DNA of 64,000 nucleotides from positions 2,728,001 to 2,792,000 of the forward strand of contig CM070581.1 of the NCBI GenBank assembly GCA_036346355.1. The letters run 5' to 3'. Below the pieces are notes generated by a model. The model was not told where the DNA came from. It did no database searches and worked only from the letters and a program-made list of their open reading frames with translations. The position numbers and the translations under genes were made by a program. Below, piece by piece: positions 25,227-35,535 of the stretch. This DNA comes from Rhipidocladum racemiflorum. Taxonomy: Eukaryota > Streptophyta > Magnoliopsida > Poales > Poaceae. Positions within the stretch are counted from its first letter, which is position 1. The number at the start of each line of letters is the position of its first letter.

Positions 25227-28200
25227 TATGTATTATTCTTCATTTTTCTACATCCTTGTCAAACTGAAATAATGTAAAGCATAAACTAGGAATATTTATC
25301 TCAGTCTTTGCAATTCCACTTCTAAGCTAAGCAAACATAGGTACCATCACCTTAGGATATATCTTTGAATCACCATTAGTAATTTTCAGCAAGTGCACTT
25401 TGCCTCTAGAGTAGTTACTAGTGCCAACATATTTGTAATACTTCAACTCCATTTCACATGTCCTCTAAATGAACCACCATTATCTAGAATGTCAACATGG
25501 CTCTACAATGGAGCCTTGATGTTGGTGTTTTGCTCCTCTCGGATGGCTAAGGTTACCCTTTAGGTTGCTGAGCTGGGATGGGCTGTGTCATCATATGTGT
25601 CGGATACGTGTCGATGAAGTGTCGAAGCCGTGTCGAACATTAAAATTATTATTTTGGCCGACGTGCCAACGTGACCGACGTGCCGAGTGGCGTGTCGGTG
25701 TCGTATCCATATCTGACACGGCACCAAACCGACATATCGGTGCTACATAGTTCGTTACTTATTTTTGTTTCACTTGACAGCCTCATCCTGCATAGATGCA
25801 TGAATAAGCTTCCAACCTGAGTTAACCTGTGAGCACGATTAAAAGTCAGCATAACCCTTAAGTACATGAAGTCATTCTCGTAATGCAGTCGAGATAGCAT
25901 AATGTCAATCATAGCCAAAACGGCTGGTTCGTTACTTATTTTTGTTTCACTTGAGAGCCTCATCCTGCATAGATGCATGTATAAGCTTCCAATCCGAGTT
26001 AACTTATGTGCACGATTAAAAATCAGCATGACCCTTAAGTACATGAAGTCATAACGTAATGCAGTCGAGATAGCATAATGTCAATCACTGCCAATTTCAG
26101 TCACCACTTGCTAACATGTAATATTATATGCCATATTGGGCTGATGGTTGCCTGTTGTTGTGTGGCCAAGATGTGGTTTTACAATATCACAATTACCCCT
26201 AACGTACACATATTATTACATTTGTAGTTACCGTATTCATGACAACCACCGTCGAACCCCGATCCCGATCGCGTGAACCAGTTCGGGGTTTGAACGCGAT
26301 CTGATTCGCAAAGATTTGTGATCTGATTCGCCTCTAGCTGACGAACCCAAAGTAGATAATCACAGAGAAGGTAGAGGAAGAACGTAGCTGATTCGTCTCC
26401 AGCCTCCACCTTCCATCGCTGTCGTCGCTCCCATGCTACTGCCATCGCTGATAGAGCAGTCACCATCACCGTCACGTCATCATCGCTACTGTCGTTGAGG
26501 AAGGTGGCGGCGCAGTGGGAGAGAAAGAGCAGGGAGGCGGAGTTGCAGTGGGCGAGGAGTAGGAGGTGCGGGGAAGCGGCGACGCAACGGGAGAGGAGGA
26601 GGTGGCGGTGCAGTGGGTGAGGAGGAGGTGGCGGTGCAGTGGGTGAGGAGGCGTGGGGAAGCAGCGACACAATGGGAGAGGAGGAGGCGGCGGCGTAGCG
26701 AGAGAAATCGGGAGGATGCTGCGCACGGGGGTAAGAGGGTTAGGTTTAGGGTGAATCTTGGGCTGGTTGGGCCTGCAATAACCAGCCCACGGTCCAATGT
26801 TTCTCTCTTCTTAAAATTTCTTTTGTGTTATTGAGCTAGGATTTTCTGTGGCTGTACACCAAAGTTAGCGTTTTGTATTATTGAGCTAGGATCTTCTCAA
26901 GTTTATTATTATTTACTCTATATTTTTGTATTGAGAACCAGAATTATAGGGTTTGCGAACCCCTTCTCGGGTTCACGAACTGGAGAGGTATACCCCTTAG
27001 CGAACCTTATTTTTTCTAAGTGGTGTATTGCAAACCGCGAACCCAACCCGACGAACCGCAAATATGGTAATTATGATTACACTGCTACATTTAATAAAGA
27101 CAGCCGGAAATTCACCTGTTTGACAATGTGTTTTTGGCCCTTCATCTACTTCTAATTAGGTCTAAATACTATAATGTGTGTATTTATAAAACTAGGTAGT
27201 TTTTTTTTTCGTTCAGTTGGTATCCTGTAGATTGTAATATTCAGTTGTGCATTTTCTCCAGGAATCATATAGTTTTGAAGTAACCGTGCTGTATTTGCTT
27301 ACTAGATTTAATAATATTCATTCTTATTTTGCGCATTAGTGCTATATGCCCGTATCTGGCACTAGAAACATGCCGGCAATGGAGGCTGAGCAACAAAACT
27401 GTTAATTTGATGCGAAATGGGAAGATGCCCACAGTGACCATCGAGCAGGCTCAAAGAAACTTTATCAAGGTACAATTCTCTATAGCTTGTGAGTTGTGAC
27501 TAGTTTGTTGCATGCTGTTGTCCTGTTGCTACTGTGTGTCTGAACACGTACTACATTTGAGCCCTTCAGATCCACTGTTTCATGTTAATGTTCTGTTCTG
27601 ATTTGTCAATGAGTTATCCCCATAATGCTTGTTGTAGTTGACTCTTAAAAAAAAGATCTTTATATTTCATTTTTACATTTGTTATTAATTGATTACGTTT
27701 TTTAGGCAGTAAAATCTGGCCTGCTCAAGATACTTTCAAAAATGGGCATATCATTACTATCAAGGTTTGTCTATCTTTGCTATCCAATGTAACATAATTA
27801 TGCTGCCATTATTGTGAAGTGTGAACTACTTCTGCAATTGTTTAATGCGTCTACATTTTTTTTGTAGTTATTGTGGAGCTCAGATCTTTGAAATATATGG
27901 TCTTGGTCAAGAAGTTGTTGATCTTGCCTTCTGTGGAAGTGTATCGAAAATTGGAGGGCTCACCCTTGATGAGGTAATTCTGAATTTTTTCAGCACACTG
28001 CTTCAAGTCCTTTGAATGCCACATGTTCATACAGTTTTTCGACTTATACATGCTTGAATTTTTGGTCTAACTAAGATATTTGTGTGCCTGGCACATTGTC
28101 TGTTTAGACAAGCATTTAGATTATGACCTACAGTTGTTTCATGTACTGTTTATCTCTTTTGTGACTGCTACCTACTGACACTTCTCCAACACTACTACCC

Positions 28201-31200
28201 CTGTCCTTTTCTTGTATAGCTGGGTAGAGAAGCATTATCATTCTGGGTGAAGGCATTCTCAGAAGATACTGCAAAGAGGCTAGAAAATTTCGGATTCATT
28301 CAATCCAGACCTGGAGGTAATACCTATTTCATCAACTATAGCAAAAGTTGGTTTTATGAGTTGGCTGCTATATTCTGCTATTTTCCTCTAATATCATGTT
28401 TTTTTTAATCAAAATGGCATCAATCAACGACCTGAGATCTGGTTCGCAGTGAATTGGGTGGTATTATATGTCTAACACATGCTGAGGCCCCACTTATCTG
28501 AGAATTTATGTTTCTGTGCGCTAGTGTCTTCATGCATCCTCTGTTGTCAAGCAGCATGATATTATTAAATGATGTCTTCTGGTAGTTCGCTTATTTTATT
28601 GAAAAGGAGGTATAGGCTTGGATGAGCTCCGGGTGGAGTGCGGGGATGCACGTGAGTGAGGTCCTGAATTTGATCCCCACCAACACAGGCGTGAAATACT
28701 CTTTTTTTCAAAAAAAAAAAAAAGAGTTAGCAGTATTAAATGTTTACAATTGACTTGATAGGTACATCCATTTTGTTAAGACCAATAATACCCTCTTCTA
28801 ATTTTCCCTCAAAACCCCCCTCTATTTGTTGCTTGAAGTAATTGCTTTTTAGGAAGAAGTTTGTTAGATTATTTAATATTATCTTACTGTTTAGTAATGA
28901 AATATGGTGCTTTTCGTTTTCTGAATAGGTGAATATCATGCAAATAATCCTGAGATGTCAAAGCTGTTGCACAAAGCAGTTCGTGAACAAAGCGATAATG
29001 CATACACCATCTACCAACAACACCTTGCAAGCCGTCCTGTCAATGTTAGTGGTGCTTAATCTTTACTTTGCAGGTGGGCAGCCCGTATATTTTTTGGCAT
29101 CACATTAGGTTCACTATATCTTTTACATTACAGGTTCTTCGAGATCTTCTAGAATTGAAGAGTGATCGCACGCCTATTCCTATTGGCAAAGTTGAGCCTG
29201 CAACCTCCATCGCCGAGCGTTTTTGCACAGGTGGAATGTCCCTGGGAGCTATTTCCAGAGAAACACATGAAGCTATTGCAATTGCAATGAATAGAATAAG
29301 TGGGAAATCTAACTCAGGAGAAGGTGGTGAGGTGGGTCAGATAAATTTCCATTAGATGAACATAGCTATTTAGTTTTGTCAAACTGCTCAAGTGGAAACT
29401 ACAACCTAGAGTTGCTTATGGACTTATCATTTTGCAGGACCCCATCCGCTGGAGTCCCCTTACAGATGTCGTTGATGGGTATTCTCCAACACTTCCACAT
29501 CTCAAAGGTCTTCAGAATGGGGACACTGCCACAAGTGCCATTAAGCAGGTGGAGCATCAGAACTCATTTTCCCTGGTGCTATTAGCTTTACTTTATTTTT
29601 GTAATCTGCTTTATATTTGCACTTTACCTTGGCTATTATAAGTAGTTTTGATGCAGGATGGGCTTATATTTTCAAAACCATGACTGGATACCGCTAATTA
29701 CCATTGGGGCATTATTGCACTCACATAATGGCTACCTTATCAATTCTTTCTGTAATTGCTGAGAAGGATTCCACTAGTTTTACAATGATATCATGGTTAG
29801 AAGCAGTGTTTAGAAATAAATGTTGTGAATGAGCCAAACTTACTCAAGATGAAGTCTTGCATTATTCTTGTATATCAACGTATTAGTACCCAATAATCTT
29901 TCAGACTGTAGGGAAAACTCATATGCTGTTTAATGCACTTGTTTTCCCCTAAAATGGGCCAGCACCAGCATTTGTCAGGCTGAGATTACCTTGGGAGCTA
30001 AACATCAAAATCTTCCACAATCAGAAGGCATTTACTAGTTTGCTACTGGTAATTGGCTGGAAATTGGTACTGCTGCCCTAGTGGTATTTGTTTCCTGAGG
30101 GGATGTAGAGTTCTGGATTCTGGAGGTCTGTCTGTGCCTGACGGTGCTGGTTATATGTGGGGTTACAGGGCCACATGTTAGTGAGACACCCGGTGGCATT
30201 TCTCAAACTTGAAACTTTGCAGTGTCATATATACAAAATTCCCTTATAAATAAGGTGTCCTGTATCTCATAATAAGAAAGGAATAGGAGCATGTTTAAGT
30301 AATTTCAGTCTATAGTGTAGAATACAATACAGCAGAGTTACCTTTGTCTTCCTTTTTTTACATGTCCATAATTAACGGCACATTATTTCCTCTTTCTGGT
30401 AGATTAATATCTTTGAGTTAATTTTCATCTGTACTCCCCTTTTACAGGTTGCTTCTGGGCGTTTTGGGGTTACACCAACTTTTTTAGTAAATGCTGAACA
30501 AATTGAGATAAAGATTGCGCAAGGGGCGAAGCCTGGTGAAGGGGGTCAACTTCCTGGGAAAAAAGTCAGTGCATACATCGCACGGCTGAGGAACTCCAAA
30601 CCTGGAGTTCCTCTCATATCCCCACCCCCACACCATGACATCTATTCTATCGAGGATCTTGCGCAGTTAATTTTTGACCTCCATCAGGTTTGTCTTCTAC
30701 AACTGTTGGTGCAATATCAACTAGAAATGTTGGTGCTATGGGAGAACCACTAGATTTAAAATGATAGTTTTCTGTGTGACCCTCAAGAATTAGAGCCCTT
30801 CTGTTACCTATTGGTGCTATGTCAACTAGTTTCTTGGTTTCTCCTCCTCGGGAGAAGGAAGTGCATTTTGTTGATACTAATCATGATATTTAATTAATAT
30901 CTTGCTGGGCAGATCAATCCTAAAGCGAAGGTGTCCGTAAAGCTTGTAGCTGAAGCAGGTATTGGAACTGTAGCTTCTGGAGTATCCAAGGGAAATGCAG
31001 ACATAATTCAGGTTGGTTAAGCTTTTCTTTTTTAATTATCCATTGATTTAACTCATGCTTTCATTGTACAGATCTGCATTCCCATAAGTGGCTATGGTTG
31101 AACGCCATTTTACATTTTTATACTCTTTGCTATTTGCTGTAAGGTGCTATATGTTATAGTTGGCCCTTGCGAGGTTGCATAGTTTGTTGTTTTCTATTTC

Positions 31201-34200
31201 TGTATTTTATGCGACATACACTGGCATTTGTTGTATGGTATTCACAATGATATAGCTTCCCTATTATAGTTTATCTTTCTTTAGAATAAGAAATGTTGCT
31301 TCCTTTCTTGTGATATTGATTAGCTAGATATCTAACTATAGTGGCACTTGTACTGTGCTTTCTAACAAACATCGCTATTAGTTGAAATTTTTGTGCAATA
31401 AACTGTTATCGATCTTGGGGAAACTTTTCAGAAATTCACTAAATTTTCCCAAAATCTTAGCAATGCAGCACCTGATGGTCGCATCCAGAAATACCATAAG
31501 CTAAGACACTACCTTTCAATATGCTGAACTGGTGATTGGACAAATGCACTAGACTTGATAATACTTTGCTCCAAACTTAACGGATTATTGAAGCATTTAA
31601 GTCTCTGGGATAAACCATTCTATGAGCTCTTATTTAATTGCTTGCAAGTGGTTTTGTGCAAGGTCTACTGTACTCAGGGTGAACTAGAGATTTAATGTTT
31701 ATTTCTTTTTGTCATCTAAGAAATCATTTTATTACACAGATATCAGGTCATGACGGCGGTACTGGAGCTAGCCCAATTAGCTCAATCAAGCATGCTGGGG
31801 GACCTTGGGAACTTGGTCTTACGGAAACACACCAGGTTTCCTACATTTAATTGCTTGTTTTAACCAGTTTTTGTTCCTACCATATCACTTTCTTTTTTTT
31901 TCTAAAGCTAGTTAGCTTCCTCCAGACACTTATACAAAATGGATTGCGAGAGAGGGTGGTACTTAGGGTGGATGGTGGATTCAGGAGTGGACTAGATGTC
32001 CTTATGGCTGCTGCCATGGGTGCTGATGAATATGGTTTTGGTTCTGTAGCTATGATAGCTACTGGATGTGTCATGGCGCGCATTTGCCACACAAACAATT
32101 GCCCAGTTGGAGTTGCTAGTCAGGTGGTAACATCACAAATTGATTTACGTTCCTCTTGTTTGGATTATCCCTAACATTCTATGCACCTGCAGAGAGAAGA
32201 GCTTCGTGCTAGGTTTCCTGGTGTTCCTGGTGATCTCGTTAACTACTTCCTCTTTGTCGCGGAGGAGGTATAGCATCACTCACATTACTAATGCTGTTTG
32301 TGTTAACCTCGTTTCATCCTTGGTTTTGCAATTCCAGTCATGCTATCTCTCTTTTGGGAACAACTGTGACTTGTGTTTTAGTACTCATGCTTAAGTTATC
32401 CAGGTACGAGCCACATTAGCCCAGTTGGGTTATGAGAAGCTGGATGATATAATTGGGCGAACTGATTTGCTTAAACCAAAGCATGTCTCTTTGGTGAAAA
32501 CACAGCACATTGATCTCAGATACCTCCTATCAGTATGGAGTTGACAGCCATTCTCGTTTGATTTATTGGTATTTCATGTGTATGCTTGCTATATTAACCA
32601 ATGTTATTGTACCAGAATGCTGGTTTACCCAAATGGAGCAGCTCTCAGATAAGGAGCCAGGATGTCCACACTAATGGTCCTGTTCTTGATGAGACAATCC
32701 TTGCAGATCCTGAGGTAATGTTTCTATAGCTTTCTTAGTTACATGGAATAACTTGACTTATGAATGTCCTTTAAAGCCGATTTGTGTATAGTCAAATAAA
32801 GAAATCCTTGACTCTACTATTTGGTCTTCTTGAAACCAGAACTATAATATTGATGATGGATGGCCTTATTGTAGTCTAATGTGAAGTTTGTAGTTGTTAG
32901 GAACCCAAGTTCTGCCATATGTTGCTTAATGTGTGCACCATTACTTAGATTATCTAATTTGCAGATATTTGATGCAATTGAGAATGAGAAGGAGGTTTCC
33001 AAGACGTTTCAAATTTATAATGTTGATAGAGCTGTCTGCGGTCGAGTAGCAGGTGTCATTGCCAAGAAGTACGGAGACACTGGCTTTGCAGGCCAGCTCA
33101 ACATTGCGTATGTGAACCATTTTATGTTTTGCTTACTTGTCCTTTTGTATTTCTTATGAGAAGGTAGAAACATAATCTTTTTTACGTTTCAGGTTCACTG
33201 GAAGTGCAGGACAGTCCTTCGGTTGTTTTCTGACTCCCGGAATGAATATTCGGCTAGTTGGAGAGGCCAACGATTACGTGGGAAAGGTACTGAATATTCA
33301 ACTCTATTGAAAATCCTGCCCGACCAGCTTTATAAAACATTTTTTATTTTTGTAGGGAATGGCCGGTGGAGAGCTGGTGGTAGTTCCTGTAGATAATACA
33401 GGATTTGTTCCCGAGGGTGCTACTATAGTTGGAAACACTTGTCTCTATGGAGCTACGGGTGGTCAAGTATTCGTGAGAGGCAAGGCCGGAGAAAGATTTG
33501 CAGTTCGAAACTCTCTTGGTCAAGCAGTGGTTGAGGGCACTGGAGATCATTGCTGCGAGTACATGACTGGTGGCTGTGTAGTTGTACTTGGCAAGTAAGT
33601 ACAACCTGCAGAATTTTTCATTTTGGGAATTACCTTCCTTTTGTCCTGATATATGTATATTTCTTAATGTACAGAGTTGGGCGGAATGTTGCAGCTGGAA
33701 TGACTGGTGGCCTTGCCTACATTCTAGATGAGGATGATACACTAATCCCAAAGGTTTGCAAACTTGAAACTTCTAGTTGTCAGTAGCGTGCATACATACA
33801 TATCAGTGGGACCTGGGCTGTTTAATTTTATCTGCCATATTTCTGCTTACTGGCTTTCAAGTTTTCACCCAAATAATGGCTTGTACTAAATATATATCCC
33901 TTACATAATTTACAACTTTTCGTTGCGCATTCTTTACTTCACAGTTCTGACAAAAAAAAACTTGTTTTGAAGGTCGGGTTGTGACTACAAAATTGACTAT
34001 TCGTCATAGCCCTAAATTCAAATATCAAGGTTATAACTTGCAAGTGTTTTTTTTTATAGGTTAACAAGGAGATTGTCAAGATGCAGAGAGTGAATGCTCC
34101 AGCTGGGCAGATGCAGCTGAAGAGCTTGATTGAGGCCTATGTTGTAAGTGAAGTGCATTTTCTGAAAGTTTAGTGCCAAACATTGGCCAATCCCACACTT

Positions 34201-34396
34201 CGCTAATTTGGATGGTTGCTTTTTATAGGAGAAAACAGGCAGTGTGAAAGGTGCTACAATTTTGAGGGAATGGGAGGCATATTTGCCACTCTTCTGGCAA
34301 CTGGTGCCACCCAGTGAAGAAGACTCGCCTGAAGCTTGTGCTGAGTTTGAGAGAGTACTTGCCAAGCAAGCAACTGCAGTACAATCTGCCAAGTGA
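7171..34396 (+). CDS. GLU1: Ferredoxin-dependent glutamate synthase, plastid (33 exons)
   Basis: Catalyses glutamine + 2-oxoglutarate + 2 reduced ferredoxin to 2 glutamate, the second step of the GS/GOGAT ammonium-assimilation cycle and of photorespiratory ammonia recovery in plastids. Joined exons give 1606 residues. Residues 1-87 are an Ala/Arg/Pro-rich transit peptide. Cys88 (8089-8091, in ERGACGVGF) is the expected N-terminal nucleophile of the class II amidotransferase domain (about 88-490). The central domain follows (about 560-850), then the FMN-binding synthase domain (about 900-1290). The 3Fe-4S cluster cysteines are 1219, 1225 and 1230 ([14 protein letters not shown]). The C-terminal GXGXG beta-helix domain is about 1330-1600. 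The protein stops there, without the NAD(P)H-binding beta-subunit region of NADH-GOGAT, so it is the ferredoxin type. All exon junctions keep phase and no internal stop was seen. The first exon is extremely GC-rich, as is usual in grasses. Confidence 0.97.
9824..12120 (-). mobile_element. Solo LTR of a gypsy-like element in Fd-GOGAT intron 4
   Basis: About 2297 bp with TG...CA ends. Read on the minus strand it starts TGTCACGCCCGTAAAATT and ends GGGTCCGACA, a pattern typical of large grass Ty3/gypsy LTRs. The 5-bp flanks are identical: ACATA at 9819-9823 and 12121-12125. No internal coding region or second LTR is present, so this is a solo LTR left by recombination between the two LTRs of one element. 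Its right third (about 11580-12060) is very GC- and purine-rich, giving long spurious open frames on both strands. It accounts for most of the 2.9-kb intron. Confidence 0.85.
12990..13270. repeat. Possible degenerate element in intron 6
   Basis: Starting near 12994 (CAAGGTTTGCGAGTCGCAAA) is a stretch with repeated GAGTCG/AAGTCGA words, resembling plant hAT-derived MITEs that start CAAGGTT. I could not locate a matching right end or target duplication, so only the family resemblance is suggested. Confidence 0.25.
13790..13819 (+). mobile_element. 3' terminus of a non-autonomous Helitron in intron 6
   Basis: The sequence CCCACGGCAAAGCGCGGG can fold as a short hairpin (CCCACG against CGCGGG with one mismatch and a GCAAAG loop). 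It is followed after a short AT spacer by CTAG and then a T. A GC hairpin about ten bases before a terminal CTRR, inserted before T, is the canonical 3' end of rice-type Helitrons. The 5' end (TC after an A) could not be placed; the element probably covers part of the AT-rich stretch upstream within intron 6. No coding capacity is visible. Confidence 0.7.
14534..14814 (+). mobile_element. TRIM (SMART-like miniature LTR element) in intron 7
   Basis: A complete 281-bp miniature LTR element. Direct repeats of 81 bp (14534-14614 and 14734-14814) begin TGTTGAAGTATGAGTG and differ at two positions. Directly after the left repeat is TGGTATCAGAGC (14615-14626), complementary to the 3' end of initiator tRNA-Met, which is the primer binding site. 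Just before the right repeat is the purine run GTGAGGGGGAG (14723-14733), the polypurine tract. Both flanks carry ATAAC (14529-14533 and 14815-14819). The internal region is only 119 bp and non-coding. Size and structure fit the grass SMART class; that family name is from memory. Confidence 0.88.
14831..15016. repeat. Perfect 93-bp tandem duplication in intron 7
   Basis: Two adjacent copies of a 93-bp unit starting ATTTGGTTTACTGCCAATAA at 14831 and 14924 are identical as far as I can align them by eye. The array starts about 12 bases after the TRIM's right target duplication. A second, shorter duplicated phrase (AAGCTACGTTAGGTGATTAG) occurs twice at about 15059-15105. Confidence 0.9.
16741..17001. 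mobile_element. Stowaway-like MITE remnant in intron 9
   Basis: An AT-rich stretch of about 260 bp whose right end, read in reverse, is TACTACTTCCGATCCAAAGT, close to the TACTCCCTCCGTCCCAAA-type terminus of grass Stowaway (Tc1/mariner) MITEs. The interior (AAACTTTGACCATTAAT) is also typical of that group. The left terminus is degraded, so the element is probably incomplete. Confidence 0.5.
17065..17421 (-). repeat. 3' LTR of the chromovirus
   Basis: 357 bp, TGTTGTG...CACAACA. It is the downstream LTR in the element's own orientation and matches the other LTR except for three transitions and two indels. It contains a TATATAGG-like segment near 17268 and a TTTATTG-rich stretch. Confidence 0.93.
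17424..17436 (-). other. Polypurine tract of the chromovirus
   Basis: On the minus strand CGAGGGAGGGAGT lies immediately before the 3' LTR, the expected primer site for plus-strand DNA synthesis. Confidence 0.8.
17438..20170 (-). pseudogene. Chromovirus pol: RT, RNase H, integrase, chromodomain (broken)
   Basis: Read from right to left: reverse transcriptase with the FFDDILIYS catalytic motif (about 19730), RNase H ([15 protein letters not shown]; later [12 protein letters not shown]), and integrase with the zinc-binding region and D,D,E core ([20 protein letters not shown], and YHPQTD before VVNRTIE). The C-terminus resembles a chromodomain (ATWMDA...[13 protein letters not shown], about 17465-17560). 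In-frame stops are seen at 20168-20170, 19556-19558, 18850-18852, 18601-18603 and 18196-18198, and frameshifts near 19190 and 17690. Two of the stops look like CAG to TAG changes. It is non-functional as a protein source. Confidence 0.9.
20168..21958 (-). CDS. Chromovirus gag-protease open frame
   Basis: 596 residues from the ATG at 21958 (reading [12 protein letters not shown]) to the TAG at 20168-20170. It contains a retrotransposon gag domain ([20 protein letters not shown]), then a CCHC-like zinc knuckle ([14 protein letters not shown]) for nucleic-acid binding, and an aspartic protease active site ([10 protein letters not shown]). It ends where the reverse transcriptase would begin, because the codon there is TAG; the natural product is probably a longer gag-pol polyprotein. 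The frame itself is uninterrupted. Role: particle structure and polyprotein cleavage, in the cytoplasm. Confidence 0.85.
   Translation of the reverse strand: MASSEERLAAAETAIETIQKTMAELHTMLTEVLRNERGKGPATDSDLPDETGASEVQRSAPVRPVPTQPRLHDRQFYHANREGTPRGEHGDRRWVPRTPRYDLPVYDGTKDPLLWLRQCERFARVHNVPPHEYVEMAGLRLRGEAQEVLDNWEQDGSPIPWEDFYNTFLIRFTRHPSAGPLGDLVNLKQGDSQVDEYSREFQRLLARVSPMRNEDQIETYTAGLSATLAADVRRDRPRDLAEAMGLAREAERREDAWITKASQGLLQQGRHRPTFSRGVAATAASGQGWSPSGSTAILTPPTATPSRPTLPAAAAGSSRITPATPPSSSISSNGSSPYQLRLSPDQLAERRAKGLCYNCDEVYSRGHRCKRLFYLEAVEEEAHDVDRVDMTDEEPSLSAMALRGPQVCSTMQIELDMQGCRFLGLVDSGSTHNFISGYAANMMNEPLETELEQHVRVANGEQLPCLGKIEAGQFRIGQQAFCAPFLVIPLQGFDVILGVQWLRTLGDIHWNFDSRCLSFADGNKTVTIRGILREKGASSFLLQGPQETQLQALLASFEDVFQEPEGLPPQRSCDHRICLQKGTDPVVVRPYRYPYR
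21981..21990 (-). other. Primer binding site of the chromovirus (initiator tRNA-Met)
   Basis: Two bases after the 5' LTR the minus strand reads TGGTATCAGA, complementary to the 3' end of plant initiator tRNA-Met, the usual minus-strand DNA primer. Confidence 0.9.
21993..22352 (-). repeat. 5' LTR of the chromovirus
   Basis: 360 bp with the same ends as the 3' LTR. It is the upstream LTR in the element's orientation, so it would carry the element's promoter, pointing against Fd-GOGAT transcription. Confidence 0.93.
25121..25747. repeat. 627-bp insert with (TAA)n in intron 13
   Basis: The segment begins TGATGCACAGACATAG and its right end, reversed, begins TGTAGCACCGATATG, imperfect inverted ends rich in GTCGACACGG-like words as in some plant hAT MITEs. 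It is flanked by a 14-base direct repeat, TAGTTCGTTACCTA (25107-25120) and TAGTTCGTTACTTA (25748-25761), with one mismatch. A (TAA)n run lies at about 25196-25227. The 14-base flank is too long for hAT, so the class is uncertain. Confidence 0.45.
25751..26095. repeat. Diverged 177-bp tandem duplication in intron 13
   Basis: Two head-to-tail copies start TTCGTTACTTATTTTTG at 25751 and 25928 and share GCATAATGTCAATCA near their ends. They differ by scattered substitutions and small indels, so they are older than the 93-bp duplication in intron 7. Confidence 0.8.
26221..27073. repeat. GC-rich unclassified repeat in intron 13
   Basis: A stretch whose two ends resemble each other in inverted orientation (left GTAGTTACCGTATT, right reversed TAATTACCATATT) and share GAACCC/CGAACC words. 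The middle (about 26490-26710) is a purine-rich GGAGGAGGTGGCGG array that creates spurious proline-rich open frames on the minus strand. ATTACA occurs just outside both ends but is too short to be convincing as a target duplication. Probably a degenerate DNA transposon. Confidence 0.35.
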
Positions 34397-34850
34397 TCAA
34401 GTATTAACCAACCGCAATCTGCGAAATGATCAAAGTTAGCCAACAGGACGGTGTTCTTTCTTTGATACAGGCAAGTGATTTCCTCGGACCACATCAAGAA
34501 AAAAATATTCGCCATACTGCTCAAGCACCGGACTGCCTCAAAAACTGCAATTTTGTGGAAGCTCTGCCCAAGGCATCTTTTGGAAATGAGCTCGCAGAAC
34601 AATCGAGGATTCATCTGGACGCTCTTGCACGCTAGGTAACCACCCCCCCCCCCCCCTGTAAATTGGTTTGCTGACACTAGGCTGCAAGGCGCTGTTAAAT
34701 TGCTCTACTCTTGTATAGAATCCTTGCCCTATGTAATTATATTTTTGGTTCTAGACACATTAGTTCTTACATGTATACACTTCCAATACGGGCATGCGAG
34801 TTGCATGTGCTATAGTGAAGTACAGAAATAAAGTGTAATTTCTCGGGTTG
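34397..34850 (+). terminator. Fd-GOGAT 3' untranslated region and poly(A) signal
   Basis: After the TGA at 34394-34396 the transcript is expected to continue through a short C run (about 34645-34656). A canonical AATAAA lies at 34827-34832, about 430 bp past the stop, and is the best polyadenylation signal in the region. The 3' end itself is inferred. Confidence 0.5.
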
Positions 34851-35467
34851 CTTCATGAATGAACTGTTGCTATTGAACCCATGCCCGCGGTGTGGTTGGT
34901 ATTTAAGGCTAGAATCCGATGTTTGGCGTGGTAAAATCTTCCAGCCCCAAACAAGTTACATTTCTAGAAGAACTAATGTTTGGCATTCTAGTACTCGTTG
35001 CAAAAAAAAAAAAAAAAAAAGGAACGTTAGTGAGTGCCATTCTTCTTCGTATCGGTGGTCGCTGCTCAGTGCTCACCTCGTTAGCGTCCACTGGGTGGTG
35101 TCATCTGGTCCGGCCCCAAGGGTTTTAACACGTGGGTAATGCCGCGATCAGTGGTCCTCCGGAGAGGATTCTCGTGGTGGCCACCGACCCGCCGTGCGGG
35201 CATTTAAGGTGTTGCGGGAGCGGAGGTACGTGTAGGTGTCGGTGGCAGCAGCCGTCGCAGTGATTTTGGGCCTCTCACTTGTGCTTTCGATAGCCGCATG
35301 GGAGCAATCCGGGTTACACTGTATAACATACTCACATACGCAGGAGCAGTACCTAGAAATACTGCATATTTATATTTTTTAATAGGTTAGATTTGTTGGT
35401 TGAATCAGTTTTGATTTTAATAGTTTGGGATTTTTAATACCTTAAAATTATTTGTATTATTTTTAGC

Positions 35468-35535
<68 letters not shown>

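Larger units (their letters stand above)
7171..34396 (+). other. GLU1: Exon map of the Fd-GOGAT coding region
   Basis: Coding exons placed by GT-AG sites and family conservation: 7171-7392, 8050-8362, 8909-9351, 9508-9639, 12570-12668, 12771-12841, 14148-14244, 15916-16008, 16111-16256, 22537-22696, 23368-23478, 23556-23771, 24908-25065, 27340-27469, 27706-27764, 27868-27973, 28220-28316, 28929-29044, 29134-29331, 29438-29548, 30448-30687, 30913-31011, 31740-31835, 31926-32123, 32193-32267, 32404-32532, 32616-32714, 32965-33107, 33193-33286, 33356-33594, 33675-33753, 34060-34143, 34229-34396. They total 4821 bases including the TGA stop. The start is ATG 7171; an upstream in-frame extension to 7114 lacks an ATG. 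The exon 2/3 junction (8362/8909) is the least certain because the local protein sequence there is variable. Confidence 0.92.

Noticed and set aside
26179..26797. Proline/leucine-rich minus-strand open frames of 84-163 aa
   Set aside because: They are translations of a GGAGGAGGTGGCGG array within a repeat in intron 13, and overlap in three frames.
34229..34396. Whether the glutamate synthase could be the NADH-dependent form
   Set aside because: The frame stops right after the GXGXG domain and no flavin/NAD-binding beta-subunit region follows in the next kilobases. The protein matches the ferredoxin type along its length.
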